Source: Pseudomonas sp. M47T1
GTDB lineage: Bacteria > Pseudomonadota > Gammaproteobacteria > Pseudomonadales > Pseudomonadaceae
DNA length: 64,000 nucleotides
Reading direction: 5' to 3'
NCBI RefSeq assembly: GCF_000263855.1
Contig: NZ_AJWX01000005.1
Location: 186,001 to 250,000 of the forward strand
A program made the translations under genes and the position numbers. This document shows, in pieces, positions 9,401-16,712 of the stretch. A model generated the notes under the pieces. That model saw only the letters and a list, made by a program, of their open reading frames with translations, was not told where the DNA came from and ran no database searches. Position 1 is the first letter of the stretch; every line of letters starts with the position of its first letter.

Positions 9401-10321
9401 CACGAGCGCGTGGGCGAGGAACGTGACAACAGTTGGGAGCCCTTGCCCAAGGAAGACCAGGCCACCGGCGGTCCCTCCATGGGCTGGGGCCGGGTGATCT
9501 ACCGCAGCGGCACCCAGGACAGCCAGCGCAAGAATGCGTTGGGCGACACGCCACAGTACAACTACGACTTGACTGCCTTCCAGGTGGGCACCGACCTGTA
9601 CCGCAAGGTGCGCACCGACGGCAGCCATGAGCAGGCCGGTGTGTCTCTGGCCATCGGCAGCATCGATGCCGGCGTCAGCCACTACACCGGTGCCAATGCC
9701 GGCAACGATACCCTGCGCGCTTACAGCCTGGGCGGCTACTGGACCCATTTCGGCCCGGCCGGCTGGTACCTGGACAGCGTGCTGCAGGTCAGTCGTTACG
9801 ACATCGAGGCGCAGCCCGACCAGTTGGCAAAACTTGAGACCAAGGGCTGGGGCTACACCGGCTCGCTGGAGGCCGGCTACCCGCTCAAGATGGACAATGA
9901 CCTGTGGCTCGAACCCCAGGCGCAGGTCATCTACAGCCATGTGGACCTGGACAGCAGCGACGACCTGGGCGCCAACGTGCGCTTTCGCGACGTGACCTCG
10001 TTGATCGGCCGCCTGGGCGTACGCCTGGCCAAGGACTGGGAGACCGAAGGCAGTGACCATACCCGCCAGCGCACCCAGGGCTGGCTGCGCCCCAGCGTGT
10101 GGCACGAATTCAAGGGCCAGCCGAAAACCGAGTTCTCGTCAGAGACAGGCTACATTCCCTTCGAGGCAAACCTGGACGGTACTTGGGGCGAAGTGAACCT
10201 GGGCGTTGACTATCAGGCCGACCAGCAAACCACCTTCACCGTATCGGCTGGTTATCGCGAAGCCTTTGACGGCAACAACCATGGCTATGATGCGATGGTG
10301 GGGGTCAAATATCGGTTCTAG
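6482..10321 (+). CDS. Type V autotransporter with beta-helical passenger and C-terminal barrel
   Basis: A 1279-residue protein. ATG 6482 is chosen over ATG 6470 because GGAGG at 6472-6476 sits 5 bases before it. A signal peptide is seen (hydrophobic FLAITSALLAAG, cleavage probably after ETAQGA). The passenger, about residues 40-900, consists of short repeats rich in Asn, Ser, Gly and Thr (NSGTITT, GNGI, VNSGAI), typical of a right-handed beta-helix. A proline-rich linker (PTPPDPTPP..., about residues 922-940) precedes the ~340-residue C-terminal part, which contains the autotransporter barrel and ends in the outer-membrane signature Tyr-Arg-Phe. Adhesion, autoaggregation or biofilm roles are usual for the family; no protease or lipase motif is visible. 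A decayed relative occurs at 62690-63420 on the other strand. Confidence 0.92.
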   Translation: MSLYRTAGALPAKHCNALFLAITSALLAAGSETAQGACGPLAAGNYSVSQSCTPTAGNEASLTTLAGTTIGTTAGVSVLARATNANAGITLNGTTVTSTPPSALNAVLAQVLGLVTPGTASVQVGSGSNLVQLIGAGQDGIGVSNAGSGLSTVSVASGAVLTIRNNITGTEHDGIDVNASGGGDISFNHAGTGTITTYGGNGIWLKATGSGNVTANVGAGNTLIVDNNDPLSAGDPNLDDENDPQAGTGNHAGVHTRAINGNTTVTNAATLMGMGTNAFGIFTEGGTGSTQLTNSGTITTNGLNGFGIRAVSTTGSVNVVNSGAITTTGGGGHGIYVNDNVGSTGSISIENNGALEVGNAADTVGSRALYVIKRGTGDVSVSGSGDIIVHGGLNTLRAFGILITAASNARVAYSGDIVASGAAAGGIRVDAATGNVVIDYSGERIETFNGNANAIYATAPQGSVVINASGTLITHSNTGSGEGSGFGSFGLQALTGGGDVSVTFSGTRIDVNGAGAAILAGNAFDVGTGTGAVAVSNSGELIARGNNQRGIRTQSTTGTQTLVNQGAITTLGATASQGILAEATGAADISVDNSGNITTHGSQSSAIDALTQGGTVVVDNSAVLSGGWGTSTGVSLGGTTQTLTNTGTISALSDIAVLGDASGPDATLALTNSGEIEGAINAATSQVSISNLGLWTLRNYADSDGDGVRDTWGVARSNLGTASGNSIDNLGTLSLAAQPATGITTFDTSGAFVPLGQAANAPVLGGAVQAQLLGVQTFTNSGVIDLTGGSDKVGNVLLISNAQVAGSDGGGVFVSNGGRLLLNTELNEGGANSRSDMLVVDSTQTGAGGATGLVVNNVGGRGALTQGNGIAVVTLLDSSAAASSADAFSLARRVVAGPYEYQLYRGAENGSGTGTWYLRSDVEPTPPDPTPPSPPEPPEPPQPPTPNYRPEVSLYGALPALALVYNRTLIDTLHERVGEERDNSWEPLPKEDQATGGPSMGWGRVIYRSGTQDSQRKNALGDTPQYNYDLTAFQVGTDLYRKVRTDGSHEQAGVSLAIGSIDAGVSHYTGANAGNDTLRAYSLGGYWTHFGPAGWYLDSVLQVSRYDIEAQPDQLAKLETKGWGYTGSLEAGYPLKMDNDLWLEPQAQVIYSHVDLDSSDDLGANVRFRDVTSLIGRLGVRLAKDWETEGSDHTRQRTQGWLRPSVWHEFKGQPKTEFSSETGYIPFEANLDGTWGEVNLGVDYQADQQTTFTVSAGYREAFDGNNHGYDAMVGVKYRF

Positions 10322-10338
10322 CGCTACGTGTAACCGCT

Positions 10339-11403
10339 TCAGATACGGCCACGCATTTCCTCCACCAACACGCGCACCAGCTCTGCCGCCGGCAGCGCGC
10401 GGGCCAGCGGGGCGCCCTGCCCGGCCCACTGGGCAGCAAAGTCGTGGCAGCCCTTGGCGCTGGCGGCGGTGTGCAATGCCTTGGCCACGTCATAGGCCAA
10501 CGGGTATTCGGCGGGCAGCGGCATCTGCGGTTGGCTGGCTTCCAGGTAGAGACGGTTGGCCAAGCCCCGGGCCGAACGGCCGGAAATGGCGCTGGTGAGG
10601 CGTGTGTCATAGGCCCTCGCGCTGTTCAGCGCGGTGCGGTGTTCGGCGCTCGCCGCTGACTCCGGGCAGAGGATGAACGCCGTGCCCATCTGCACGCCAC
10701 TGGCCCCCAGTTGCCATGCGGCCTTGATACCGGCGCCGTCCATGATGCCGCCTGCGGCAATCACCGGCACCTGCACCCCCGAGGCTATCAGCCGTACGAG
10801 CGCGAACAGGCCGATCTGCGCATCTTGGCCCGGCCGGTCGTCAAATACCCCACGGTGACCACCCGCTTCCTGGCCCTGGGCGACGATGGCCTGCACCCCT
10901 GCCTGCTCTAGCAGTTGCGCTTCGGCCAGGGTGGTGGCGCAGCCCAGCGTGAAGATACCGGCCTGTTTGAAACGGCCAACCCAGTCAGTGGAAGGTACGC
11001 CGAAATGGAAGCTGACCACCGCCGGTTTTTCCTCCAGCAGCATGTCCAGCATCGCCGGGTCGTCCTGGAAGCTTTTGTAGATCTCGTTCAGGGCCGTGGG
11101 CGCGGTGGCGTCGAATTGGGCAAACAACGGCGCCACGTGACGGAGCCAAGCGTCATTGCGGGCGTGGTCGAACGTGGCGGGCTGGTGGCAGAACAGGTTG
11201 ACGTTAAAGGGCTTGTCGGTAAGGGCGCGGGTTTGCCGGATCGCCGCGCGGCCTTGCTCCGGGGTGCTGGCGCCCAGGCCAATGGAGCCCAGCGCGCCGG
11301 CGTTGCTCACCGCAGCGGCCAGCGCCGGGGTGGACACGCCAACCATGGGCGCCTGGATGATCGGGTAGTCGACGCCCAGTTGCTGGCACAGTGAATCAGC
11401 CAT
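10339..11403 (-). CDS. Nitronate monooxygenase (FMN-dependent)
   Basis: A 354-residue TIM-barrel flavoprotein of the 2-nitropropane dioxygenase family. Class features are visible: the N-terminal [32 protein letters not shown] with His133 as the likely catalytic base, [10 protein letters not shown] at 176-185, and the phosphate-binding [11 protein letters not shown] at 213-223. The reaction is oxidative denitrification of alkyl nitronates such as propionate 3-nitronate, a plant and fungal toxin, in the cytoplasm. The gene starts only 6 bp after the stop of a LysR gene on the same strand, so the two are probably one transcript. The convergent autotransporter gene ends 17 bp away. Confidence 0.9.
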   Translation of the reverse strand: MADSLCQQLGVDYPIIQAPMVGVSTPALAAAVSNAGALGSIGLGASTPEQGRAAIRQTRALTDKPFNVNLFCHQPATFDHARNDAWLRHVAPLFAQFDATAPTALNEIYKSFQDDPAMLDMLLEEKPAVVSFHFGVPSTDWVGRFKQAGIFTLGCATTLAEAQLLEQAGVQAIVAQGQEAGGHRGVFDDRPGQDAQIGLFALVRLIASGVQVPVIAAGGIMDGAGIKAAWQLGASGVQMGTAFILCPESAASAEHRTALNSARAYDTRLTSAISGRSARGLANRLYLEASQPQMPLPAEYPLAYDVAKALHTAASAKGCHDFAAQWAGQGAPLARALPAAELVRVLVEEMRGRI

Positions 11404-11409
11404 GTTTAC

Positions 11410-12324
11410 CTACCTCGTGGATGATGGAAAATGCTGGGTATAGGTGCTGCACAGGCACTCCCTGGCCTGCTGGAACGAGGCTACCGAGTATCCCGCGCGC
11501 CACACCAGCCAGGTGGTGGACTCGATGCCCACCTGCGGATTCACATGCCCCGGCGCCGAGGACAGCGCCAGCACGGCGTCCGGAATGAAACTGAAGCATT
11601 GCCCAGCGGCCACGCACGCCAGCATGGCGTGGTAGGAGCCTACTTCCTGAACACTTAGGCCAAGGGCGGCTTCAGGGTTACGCCTGGCCAGCCAGCCGTG
11701 GGCCATGGATCGATAGGTGCAGCCGGACTGGAACGCCGCCAGGGCCAAGGGTGAAACGCCACTGCCCAGGTCGGTTTCGGTGTAGCCCCGGGGCAGGACC
11801 AGCCGCAGGGTTTCCGCGAAGGCGGGCTCGCCCATCAGGCCCTGCTGCGTCAGGTAGTCGACCTCGGTGCAATCAAGGTCCTGGGGCAGCGCCACCAGGG
11901 CGCAATCGATTTCACCCGTTTGCAGAAGCCCCAGCAGCGCCTGGGAAGGCCCCGTGCGCACCTGGAGACGGACCTGGGGGCATTGCTGATGAAACTGGCT
12001 GAGCGCCAGCGGCAAGCGAGTGGCCGCCGTGCTCTCCATGGAACCCAGGCGCAACACGCCCTGGGGCTCGGTGGGGTGCAAGGCCTGTCGGGCTTCATCG
12101 GCCAAGGCTAGCAGGCGATTGGCATAACTCAGGAACAAGGCCCCCTGCTCACTGAGCTTCAATTTCTTGCCTTCGCGGTTAAACAGCTCGACGCCCAGTT
12201 CCAGTTCCAACTGCTGCACGCGGGTGGTGACGTTGGACTGCACACGACCCAGCAGCGCGGCGGCGCGGGTGATGCTCAGCTCGGCGGCAACGGCTTTGAA
12301 GATTTCCAGGGTGACGAGATCCAT
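11410..12324 (-). CDS. LysR-type transcriptional regulator
   Basis: A 304-residue regulator with an N-terminal winged HTH (LEIFKAVAAELSITRAAALLGRVQSNVTTRVQQLE) and an effector-binding domain starting near residue 90 (GVLRLGSME). It resembles the PtrR/YneJ-like group in which the recognition helix reads QSNVTTRV. The gene lies directly upstream of, and in the same direction as, nitronate monooxygenase, which is unusual because LysR genes are more often divergent from their target; here it probably controls its own operon. A perfect 11-bp inverted repeat lies 40-90 bp upstream of its start. Confidence 0.9.
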   Translation of the reverse strand: MDLVTLEIFKAVAAELSITRAAALLGRVQSNVTTRVQQLELELGVELFNREGKKLKLSEQGALFLSYANRLLALADEARQALHPTEPQGVLRLGSMESTAATRLPLALSQFHQQCPQVRLQVRTGPSQALLGLLQTGEIDCALVALPQDLDCTEVDYLTQQGLMGEPAFAETLRLVLPRGYTETDLGSGVSPLALAAFQSGCTYRSMAHGWLARRNPEAALGLSVQEVGSYHAMLACVAAGQCFSFIPDAVLALSSAPGHVNPQVGIESTTWLVWRAGYSVASFQQARECLCSTYTQHFPSSTR

Positions 12325-12364
12325 GGGAATTGCCTCAACGGTGAGGCCTCATAATATTCCCAAT

Positions 12365-12414
12365 AAAAGATTTATCAACACAAACACATCTCATCTAAAG
12401 AATATAAATCTTTT
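12365..12414. repeat. Perfect 11-bp inverted repeat upstream of the LysR gene
   Basis: AAAAGATTTAT at 12365-12375 is the exact reverse complement of ATAAATCTTTT at 12404-12414, with 28 bases between the arms, and the right arm runs into a T tract (12411-12416). It sits in the upstream region of the LysR gene at the border with gene remnants. It may be a regulatory dyad, or a hairpin terminator for reading from the left on the + strand. The arms are too AT-rich for a strong terminator. Confidence 0.45.
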
Positions 12415-12421
12415 TTAGGGG

Positions 12422-12475
12422 CTGCCACCAGGCCGGAGCTGCCGAAGGCTGCGAAGGCCCGCACCGCCCTGGCCA
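12422..12475 (-). repeat. Half copy of the dispersed intergenic repeat
   Basis: On the minus strand this reads GTGCGGGCCTTCGCAGCC, then TTCGGCAGCTCCGG, matching the right half of the longer repeats at 18172-18270, 45883-45970 and 50311-50431. It lies at the 3' end of a broken exported-protein gene, so its insertion or recombination there may have helped break the gene. Confidence 0.5.
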
Positions 12476-12776
12476 AGGTAGCTGGCCTTGGGCGCATCGT
12501 CGTTGCGGTTGAAATCGGTGATACCGCTGAGCACGACTCGCGGTTCAATGCCGATGGTGTATCTGACCAGCTCACTGCGCCAGCCGCCAGCATCACCCAG
12601 CACCGAATCCTGCAGCGGTGGGAAGTGCGTGGCAGGCCCATTTCCTGCCAGGTCAGCGAATTGATCTTTGCCCAGTCGGTGTCATTGCCAGTGGCATCCG
12701 CCGCCACCGCAGTCCCCATTCCCACCTACGGCGCCAACGCCAAACCGGCCATACAGCCACAAAACACTCTCCTCAT
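12425..12776 (-). pseudogene. Remnant of a small exported protein gene
   Basis: On the minus strand an ATG at 12776, preceded by GGAAGTAAC, opens a signal-peptide-like sequence (MRRVFCGCMAGLALAP) that hits an in-frame TAG, continues as VGMGTAVAADATGNDTDWAKIN, and then needs a frame change near 12600 to continue as LGDAGGWRSELVRYTIGIEPRVVLSGITDFNRND. The good signal sequence plus two disruptions indicates a dead gene. The parent family is not recognised. Its end runs into a REP-like repeat. Confidence 0.5.
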
Positions 12777-12835
12777 GTTACTTCCCTATTATTTTTGTGT
12801 TCAGGATGCCTGAGCGACAATTCTTGTTATTCGAG

Positions 12836-13070
12836 CGGCCCACGCTGAAGCCATTCTGATCGGTCGCCGCGACAAACCCCGTGGTCGCCAGGCGTGACAG
12901 CGCTTCGCGCAGCGCAATCACGCCCAGCTCATAGGCCAGCGCCAGTGCCTTGAGACGCAGGCGGCTGCCCGGCAGCAGGCGGCCATTGATGATGTCCTGG
13001 CGAATCACTGATTCAAGCTGCGACGCCAGCGTGCGCTTGGCGGAAGGCTCTATCAGCGGGCCGTAGGTCA
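12836..13070 (-). pseudogene. GntR-family regulator remnant (DNA-binding domain only)
   Basis: The minus strand encodes a clean FadR/GntR-type winged helix: LASQLESVIRQDIINGRLLPGSRLRLKALALAYELG followed by LREALSRLATTGFVAATDQNGFSV. The effector-binding FCD domain that should follow is missing; the frame runs into unrelated AT-rich sequence and stops after ~25 residues. At the 5' side there is no start codon in the expected place, because the frame reads into the end of another fragment near 13070. The gene is therefore truncated at both ends and is unlikely to work. Confidence 0.75.
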
Positions 13071-13072
13071 GG

Positions 13073-13171
13073 GGCGAAGTGTCGGGCAAGTACCTGCAAT
13101 GGATGGCCGACGCCGGCCTGAAGGCGCTGCCGCAGCTGGTGAGCTCGCTGCGCGCCCAACTCCAGGCCTGA
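13073..13171 (+). pseudogene. 3' fragment of an unidentified gene
   Basis: The + strand has a coding-like piece of 32 residues (GEVSGKYLQWMADAGLKALP, then QLVSSLRAQLQA) between a TAG at 13064 and a TGA at 13169. It looks like the natural C-terminus of a cytoplasmic enzyme, but the rest of the gene is absent. It abuts the 5' end of the gntR remnant, so base ~13070 is probably a deletion or recombination scar. Confidence 0.35.
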
Positions 13172-13280
13172 GGCAACGGGCTCACTCGCGGCACTTATTC
13201 CCTGCAGGTTGACAGACTGCACTTTGCCGACAAAGCTCTTGGCGATATACCAGGCATTGATCAAGACAAGGGAAGTCGGT

Positions 13281-15626
13281 ATGAGCAAGCCCGCTGCGAG
13301 CAACCCCCGCCCGGCCGCGTCCTCGCGTACACGCAATGTGCTCTATACCCTGGTGGGCGCCGTGGCGCTGGCCGTGTTGATCGGCCTGGTGGTGTTTCTC
13401 CAGGCGCCGCCCCCTGCTCCGGTGCATGCCAGCGCACCGGCGGCGGTGGCCGCACCGCCCCCGCCGCCGCCCGCCACCCTGGTGGATGAAACCAGCTGCC
13501 AGGGCTGCCACGCCAGCCAGGTCAAGCACTGGCAAGGTTCGCATCACCAGATGGCCATGCAGGCGGCCACGCCCGACACCGTGGAAGGCAACTTCAACGA
13601 GGTCACCTTCAAGGGTGAAAAGGACACCACGCGTTTCTTTCGCAAGGACGACGGCTTCTGGGTCAACACCCCCGGCATCGACGGCAAGGCGGCCGACTTC
13701 AAGGTCGCCTACACCTTCGGCGTGGCCCCGCTGCAGCAATACCTGCTGGAAGTTTCCGGCGGACGACTCCAGGCCCTGGGGGTTGCCTGGGATACCCAGC
13801 AGCACAAGTGGTTCCACCTGTACCCCGGCCAGGGCGTGACCTTCAAGGACCCGCTGCACTGGAGCAAACCGGCGCAAAACGCCAATTTCATGTGCGTGGA
13901 ATGCCACACCACCGGCTACAAGCGTAACTTCGACGCCGCCAGCAACCAGTTCAACAGCCAATGGCACAGCCTGGGCGTGGGCTGCCAGGCCTGCCATGGC
14001 CCGGCGTCCAACCACCTGGCCTGGACCGCCGAACAGTCCTCCTCGGTGACCAATGCCGGCTTCGTGGTGGACCTGGCCAGCAAGAACGCCAGTACCGAGA
14101 TCGACACCTGCGCGCGCTGCCACGCGCGCCGTGCGCCCCTGGCCGACGGCTACGCCAACCAGCACGCGTTCATGGATGACTACCTGCCCAGCGCGCTGAC
14201 CCGCGAGCTGTACGCGCTGGACGGCAAGATCAAGGACGAAGTGTTCGAGCACGGCGCCTTCCAGCAAAGCAAGATGTTCGACAAGGGCGTGCGCTGCAGC
14301 AACTGCCACGAACCCCACAGCAGCGAACTGAAGGTGCCGGGCAACGGTGTGTGCCTGCAATGCCACAACACCGCCGGGGTGGCGGCCTATGCCACGGTGA
14401 ATGGCGCCGGCCTGCAAGCCAAGCAATACGACTCGCCCGAGCACACCCATCACCAGCCGGGCCAACCCGGCTCCCAGTGCGTGGATTGCCACATGCCGGG
14501 CAAGTTCTACATGGTCAACGACTACCGCCACGACCATGGCTTCACCCTGCCCAACCCACCCCGTGCGCAGCGCCTCGGCACCCCGGACGCCTGCCTGAGT
14601 TGCCACCAGGGTACCGCCGCCAACAAGGTCAGCGAGCAGTTCCGCCTGTGGTACGGCGCCGACAAGCCGCAACCCACGCGCTACGACGAAGGCCTGTACC
14701 TGATCCGGGCGGGTAAGCCGGGCGCGGCCGAAGCCTTGATCACGTTGCTGCAGCAGAACAACCTGCCGGCCATCCGTCGTGCCACGCTGCTGGCGCAAGC
14801 GCCCAGCTACGCGTCCACGGCCATGCTGGACCGGGTGAATCGCGACTTGCACCACCCGGCCCCGCAAGTCCGCGAGAGCGCGGTGCACAGCCTCAGCGCC
14901 ATGGTGGAGCCCCTGCAGCGCCCCGACTACCTGGTGCCGTTGCTCAGCGACCCGGTCCGCGCGGTGCGCATTGCTGCCGCCCGCGACCTGCTAAGCCCTG
15001 GCCTGACGGGCCTGGGTGCGGCGCAACCAGCGTGGGACAAGGCCATCGGCGAATATCAACAAGTGCAAGGCGCCCTCGCGGAACGCGCCGAAGCCAACCT
15101 CAACCTGGCCATGTTCTACCAGGCCAGCGGCCGCTCCAGCGAAGTGGAACCGGCGTTGCGCGCCGCCCTGCTGCGCGATCCCGACTTCCTGCCGGCCACC
15201 GTGGCCCTGAGCCAATGGCTGGACAACCACGACCGGGCCGCCGAGGCCACCACCCTGCTCGACCAGGCGGTGCGCCTGCACCCCGAATCCGGGCTGCTGC
15301 TGCACACCCGCGCCATGCGCCTGATTCGGCACAAACAACTGCCCCAGGCCATCGACGCGCTGCGCCAGGCCAGCGCACGCGAACCCGACAACGCCCAATA
15401 TCCCTTCATCCTGGCCGTAGCCCTGCACGACAGCGGCCACCCGCCGCAAGCCATCGACGTACTCAAGGCAGCCCTGGCCCGCCACCCGCAAAACCGCGAC
15501 CTGCGCCTGACCCTGGCGCAGTATTACCACGAACAGGGCAACCCCCAGGCGGGGCAGCAGCTGGTGCAAGACCTCAAGGCCATCAACCCCGAGGACCCCA
15601 TATTTACCGCGCAAGCACAACAATGA
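13281..15626 (+). CDS. Membrane-anchored octaheme c-type cytochrome with HEAT and TPR repeats
   Basis: A 781-residue protein starting at ATG 13281, which has AAGGGAAG upstream; a longer frame from 13209 lacks a ribosome site. Order of parts: short cytoplasmic N-terminus; one membrane segment at about 20-40; a Pro/Ala-rich linker to ~66; eight CXXCH heme sites at Cys73, 205, 235, 277, 339, 358, 400 and 438; a HEAT-like helical stretch at about 490-570 (RRATLLAQAP..., VRESAVHSLSAM, VRAVRIAAARDLL); then TPR repeats to the end. Heme attachment and repeats should lie in the periplasm. Multiheme proteins of this layout may move electrons or bind partner complexes; no substrate can be named. The gene stands alone on this strand after a region of gene remnants. 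Confidence 0.88.
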   Translation: MSKPAASNPRPAASSRTRNVLYTLVGAVALAVLIGLVVFLQAPPPAPVHASAPAAVAAPPPPPPATLVDETSCQGCHASQVKHWQGSHHQMAMQAATPDTVEGNFNEVTFKGEKDTTRFFRKDDGFWVNTPGIDGKAADFKVAYTFGVAPLQQYLLEVSGGRLQALGVAWDTQQHKWFHLYPGQGVTFKDPLHWSKPAQNANFMCVECHTTGYKRNFDAASNQFNSQWHSLGVGCQACHGPASNHLAWTAEQSSSVTNAGFVVDLASKNASTEIDTCARCHARRAPLADGYANQHAFMDDYLPSALTRELYALDGKIKDEVFEHGAFQQSKMFDKGVRCSNCHEPHSSELKVPGNGVCLQCHNTAGVAAYATVNGAGLQAKQYDSPEHTHHQPGQPGSQCVDCHMPGKFYMVNDYRHDHGFTLPNPPRAQRLGTPDACLSCHQGTAANKVSEQFRLWYGADKPQPTRYDEGLYLIRAGKPGAAEALITLLQQNNLPAIRRATLLAQAPSYASTAMLDRVNRDLHHPAPQVRESAVHSLSAMVEPLQRPDYLVPLLSDPVRAVRIAAARDLLSPGLTGLGAAQPAWDKAIGEYQQVQGALAERAEANLNLAMFYQASGRSSEVEPALRAALLRDPDFLPATVALSQWLDNHDRAAEATTLLDQAVRLHPESGLLLHTRAMRLIRHKQLPQAIDALRQASAREPDNAQYPFILAVALHDSGHPPQAIDVLKAALARHPQNRDLRLTLAQYYHEQGNPQAGQQLVQDLKAINPEDPIFTAQAQQ

Positions 15627-15650
15627 GTCGCCTGGAGCCGCTGGGGGCGG

Positions 15651-16220
15651 CTACAGGTTTGGCTGTGAGAGGTGCAGTATCTGGTAGTGCTGGGTAGCCG
15701 CTGTGGCGTTGCACGCTTCGACGTGGCGGTGAAATTTCATGCGTATCAGCTGCCAGTTCTGAGGATCAAAGCCAATCACCACCGCCTCGACATTGGCATC
15801 TGCCAGCCATTGCGCTGCCAACGCCCGCTCCTGTACCCAGCGTTCGGCCAGGGGCTGAGCCCCGATGGCAACGCATTCGCGCGTAGCCACCGCAGCGCCC
15901 GCCCATCCGGCCTTGCGCTGCTCCACCACCGGAATCCAGAGCCTGACTGCCGGGCGACCGAACGCCTCGCACACCGCCGCGAACGCCGGGCTGGCAAGAA
16001 AGTCGTGCAGGGCCTGGGTGTCGCGCCACAGATAAAACGGCGCATACAGGTTGTGATCCGAGCGCACCTGCGGATCCTCTCTACTGGCGGCCAGGAAGGC
16101 CTTGAACACCAGGTTCGGCCAATCGTCGAACAGGTGTCCTTTCTGTGCCACGCGATCGGCGATCAACCCCATGTCATATTGCTGGGGGAATGAAAAACCA
16201 TATTGCATCGCAATCATCAT
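15651..16220 (-). CDS. DUF4865 family protein
   Basis: From the ATG at 16220 the product is 189 residues; the start overlaps the stop of the tautomerase gene (ATGA) and has GGAG about 8 bases ahead. The start MMIAMQYGFSFPQQYDM..., the pattern GHLFDDWPNLVFKAFLAA and the central APFYLWRDTQALHDFL fit the DUF4865 family. Its function is not established; the family is often found beside a tautomerase and a LysR gene, as here. A fold like small monooxygenases is possible. It is translationally coupled to the tautomerase. Confidence 0.8.
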   Translation of the reverse strand: MMIAMQYGFSFPQQYDMGLIADRVAQKGHLFDDWPNLVFKAFLAASREDPQVRSDHNLYAPFYLWRDTQALHDFLASPAFAAVCEAFGRPAVRLWIPVVEQRKAGWAGAAVATRECVAIGAQPLAERWVQERALAAQWLADANVEAVVIGFDPQNWQLIRMKFHRHVEACNATAATQHYQILHLSQPNL

Positions 16221-16606
16221 GGCCGCTCCTCCCCATTCACCCGCCCGCCACCAAACGACCACTCCTGCGCCAAGGTGGTATTGATCACCACCATCACGTC
16301 CTCGGGGTCCAGGCCCACGGCGCTGTGCAGGCGCTTCACCAAGGTCTGGTAGAACGCCCGCCGCGTGCTGTCACTGCGTGGTTTGCCGGCGGTGATGGCG
16401 ATCAGCGTGAAGGCATCGCTGCGCGGGCCGCCTAGGTAGTCGCGGTCAAACAGCAGTTCGCCCGGCGCATGCTGGTGGATCATCTGGAAGCGGTCGCTGG
16501 GTGGCACGTCGAAGGTGTCCACCAGCGCCTGGTGAATGGCCGTGGACAGGGCTTGCAGGTACTGCGGCGAACGGCCTTGCAGCACAGAGATACGCACGAA
16601 TGGCAT
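16217..16606 (-). CDS. Tautomerase family protein
   Basis: A 129-residue member of the 4-oxalocrotonate tautomerase superfamily, long form. After the initiator Met comes PFVRISVLQG, giving a Pro as the mature N-terminus, the catalytic base of the superfamily. The sequence then runs YLQALSTAIHQALVDTFDVP and ends with VMVVINTTLAQEWSFG, typical of the long tautomerase_2-like group. The substrate is unknown; ring-cleavage products or other enol acids are possible. The gene is the first of a two-gene operon with the DUF4865 gene and is divergent from a LysR gene 106 bp away, its probable regulator. Confidence 0.85.
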   Translation of the reverse strand: MPFVRISVLQGRSPQYLQALSTAIHQALVDTFDVPPSDRFQMIHQHAPGELLFDRDYLGGPRSDAFTLIAITAGKPRSDSTRRAFYQTLVKRLHSAVGLDPEDVMVVINTTLAQEWSFGGGRVNGEERP

Positions 16607-16670
16607 GGTCAGGTCCTGAACAATGAGTTGACGCTCCTACGCTAACAAGCGACGATAATCCCGAAAATCA

Positions 16671-16678
16671 GATTAATC
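16671..16678. promoter_or_regulatory. Possible LysR binding dyad between tautomerase and LysR genes
   Basis: The palindrome GATTAATC lies in the 106-bp divergent gap, 34 bp before the LysR start, within an imperfectly symmetric ATCAGATTAATCAGGAT block. LysR sites typically contain a short dyad in such a gap. Support is positional only. Confidence 0.25.
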
Positions 16679-16712
16679 AGGATCAACAATCCACTTTTTC
16701 AGGACTGTTACC

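Noticed and set aside
13182..14888. 568-codon open frame on the minus strand opposite the octaheme cytochrome
   Set aside because: It is a shadow of the GC-rich cytochrome gene; the product is Val/Gly/His-rich with no domain, while the + frame has eight heme motifs and a ribosome site.
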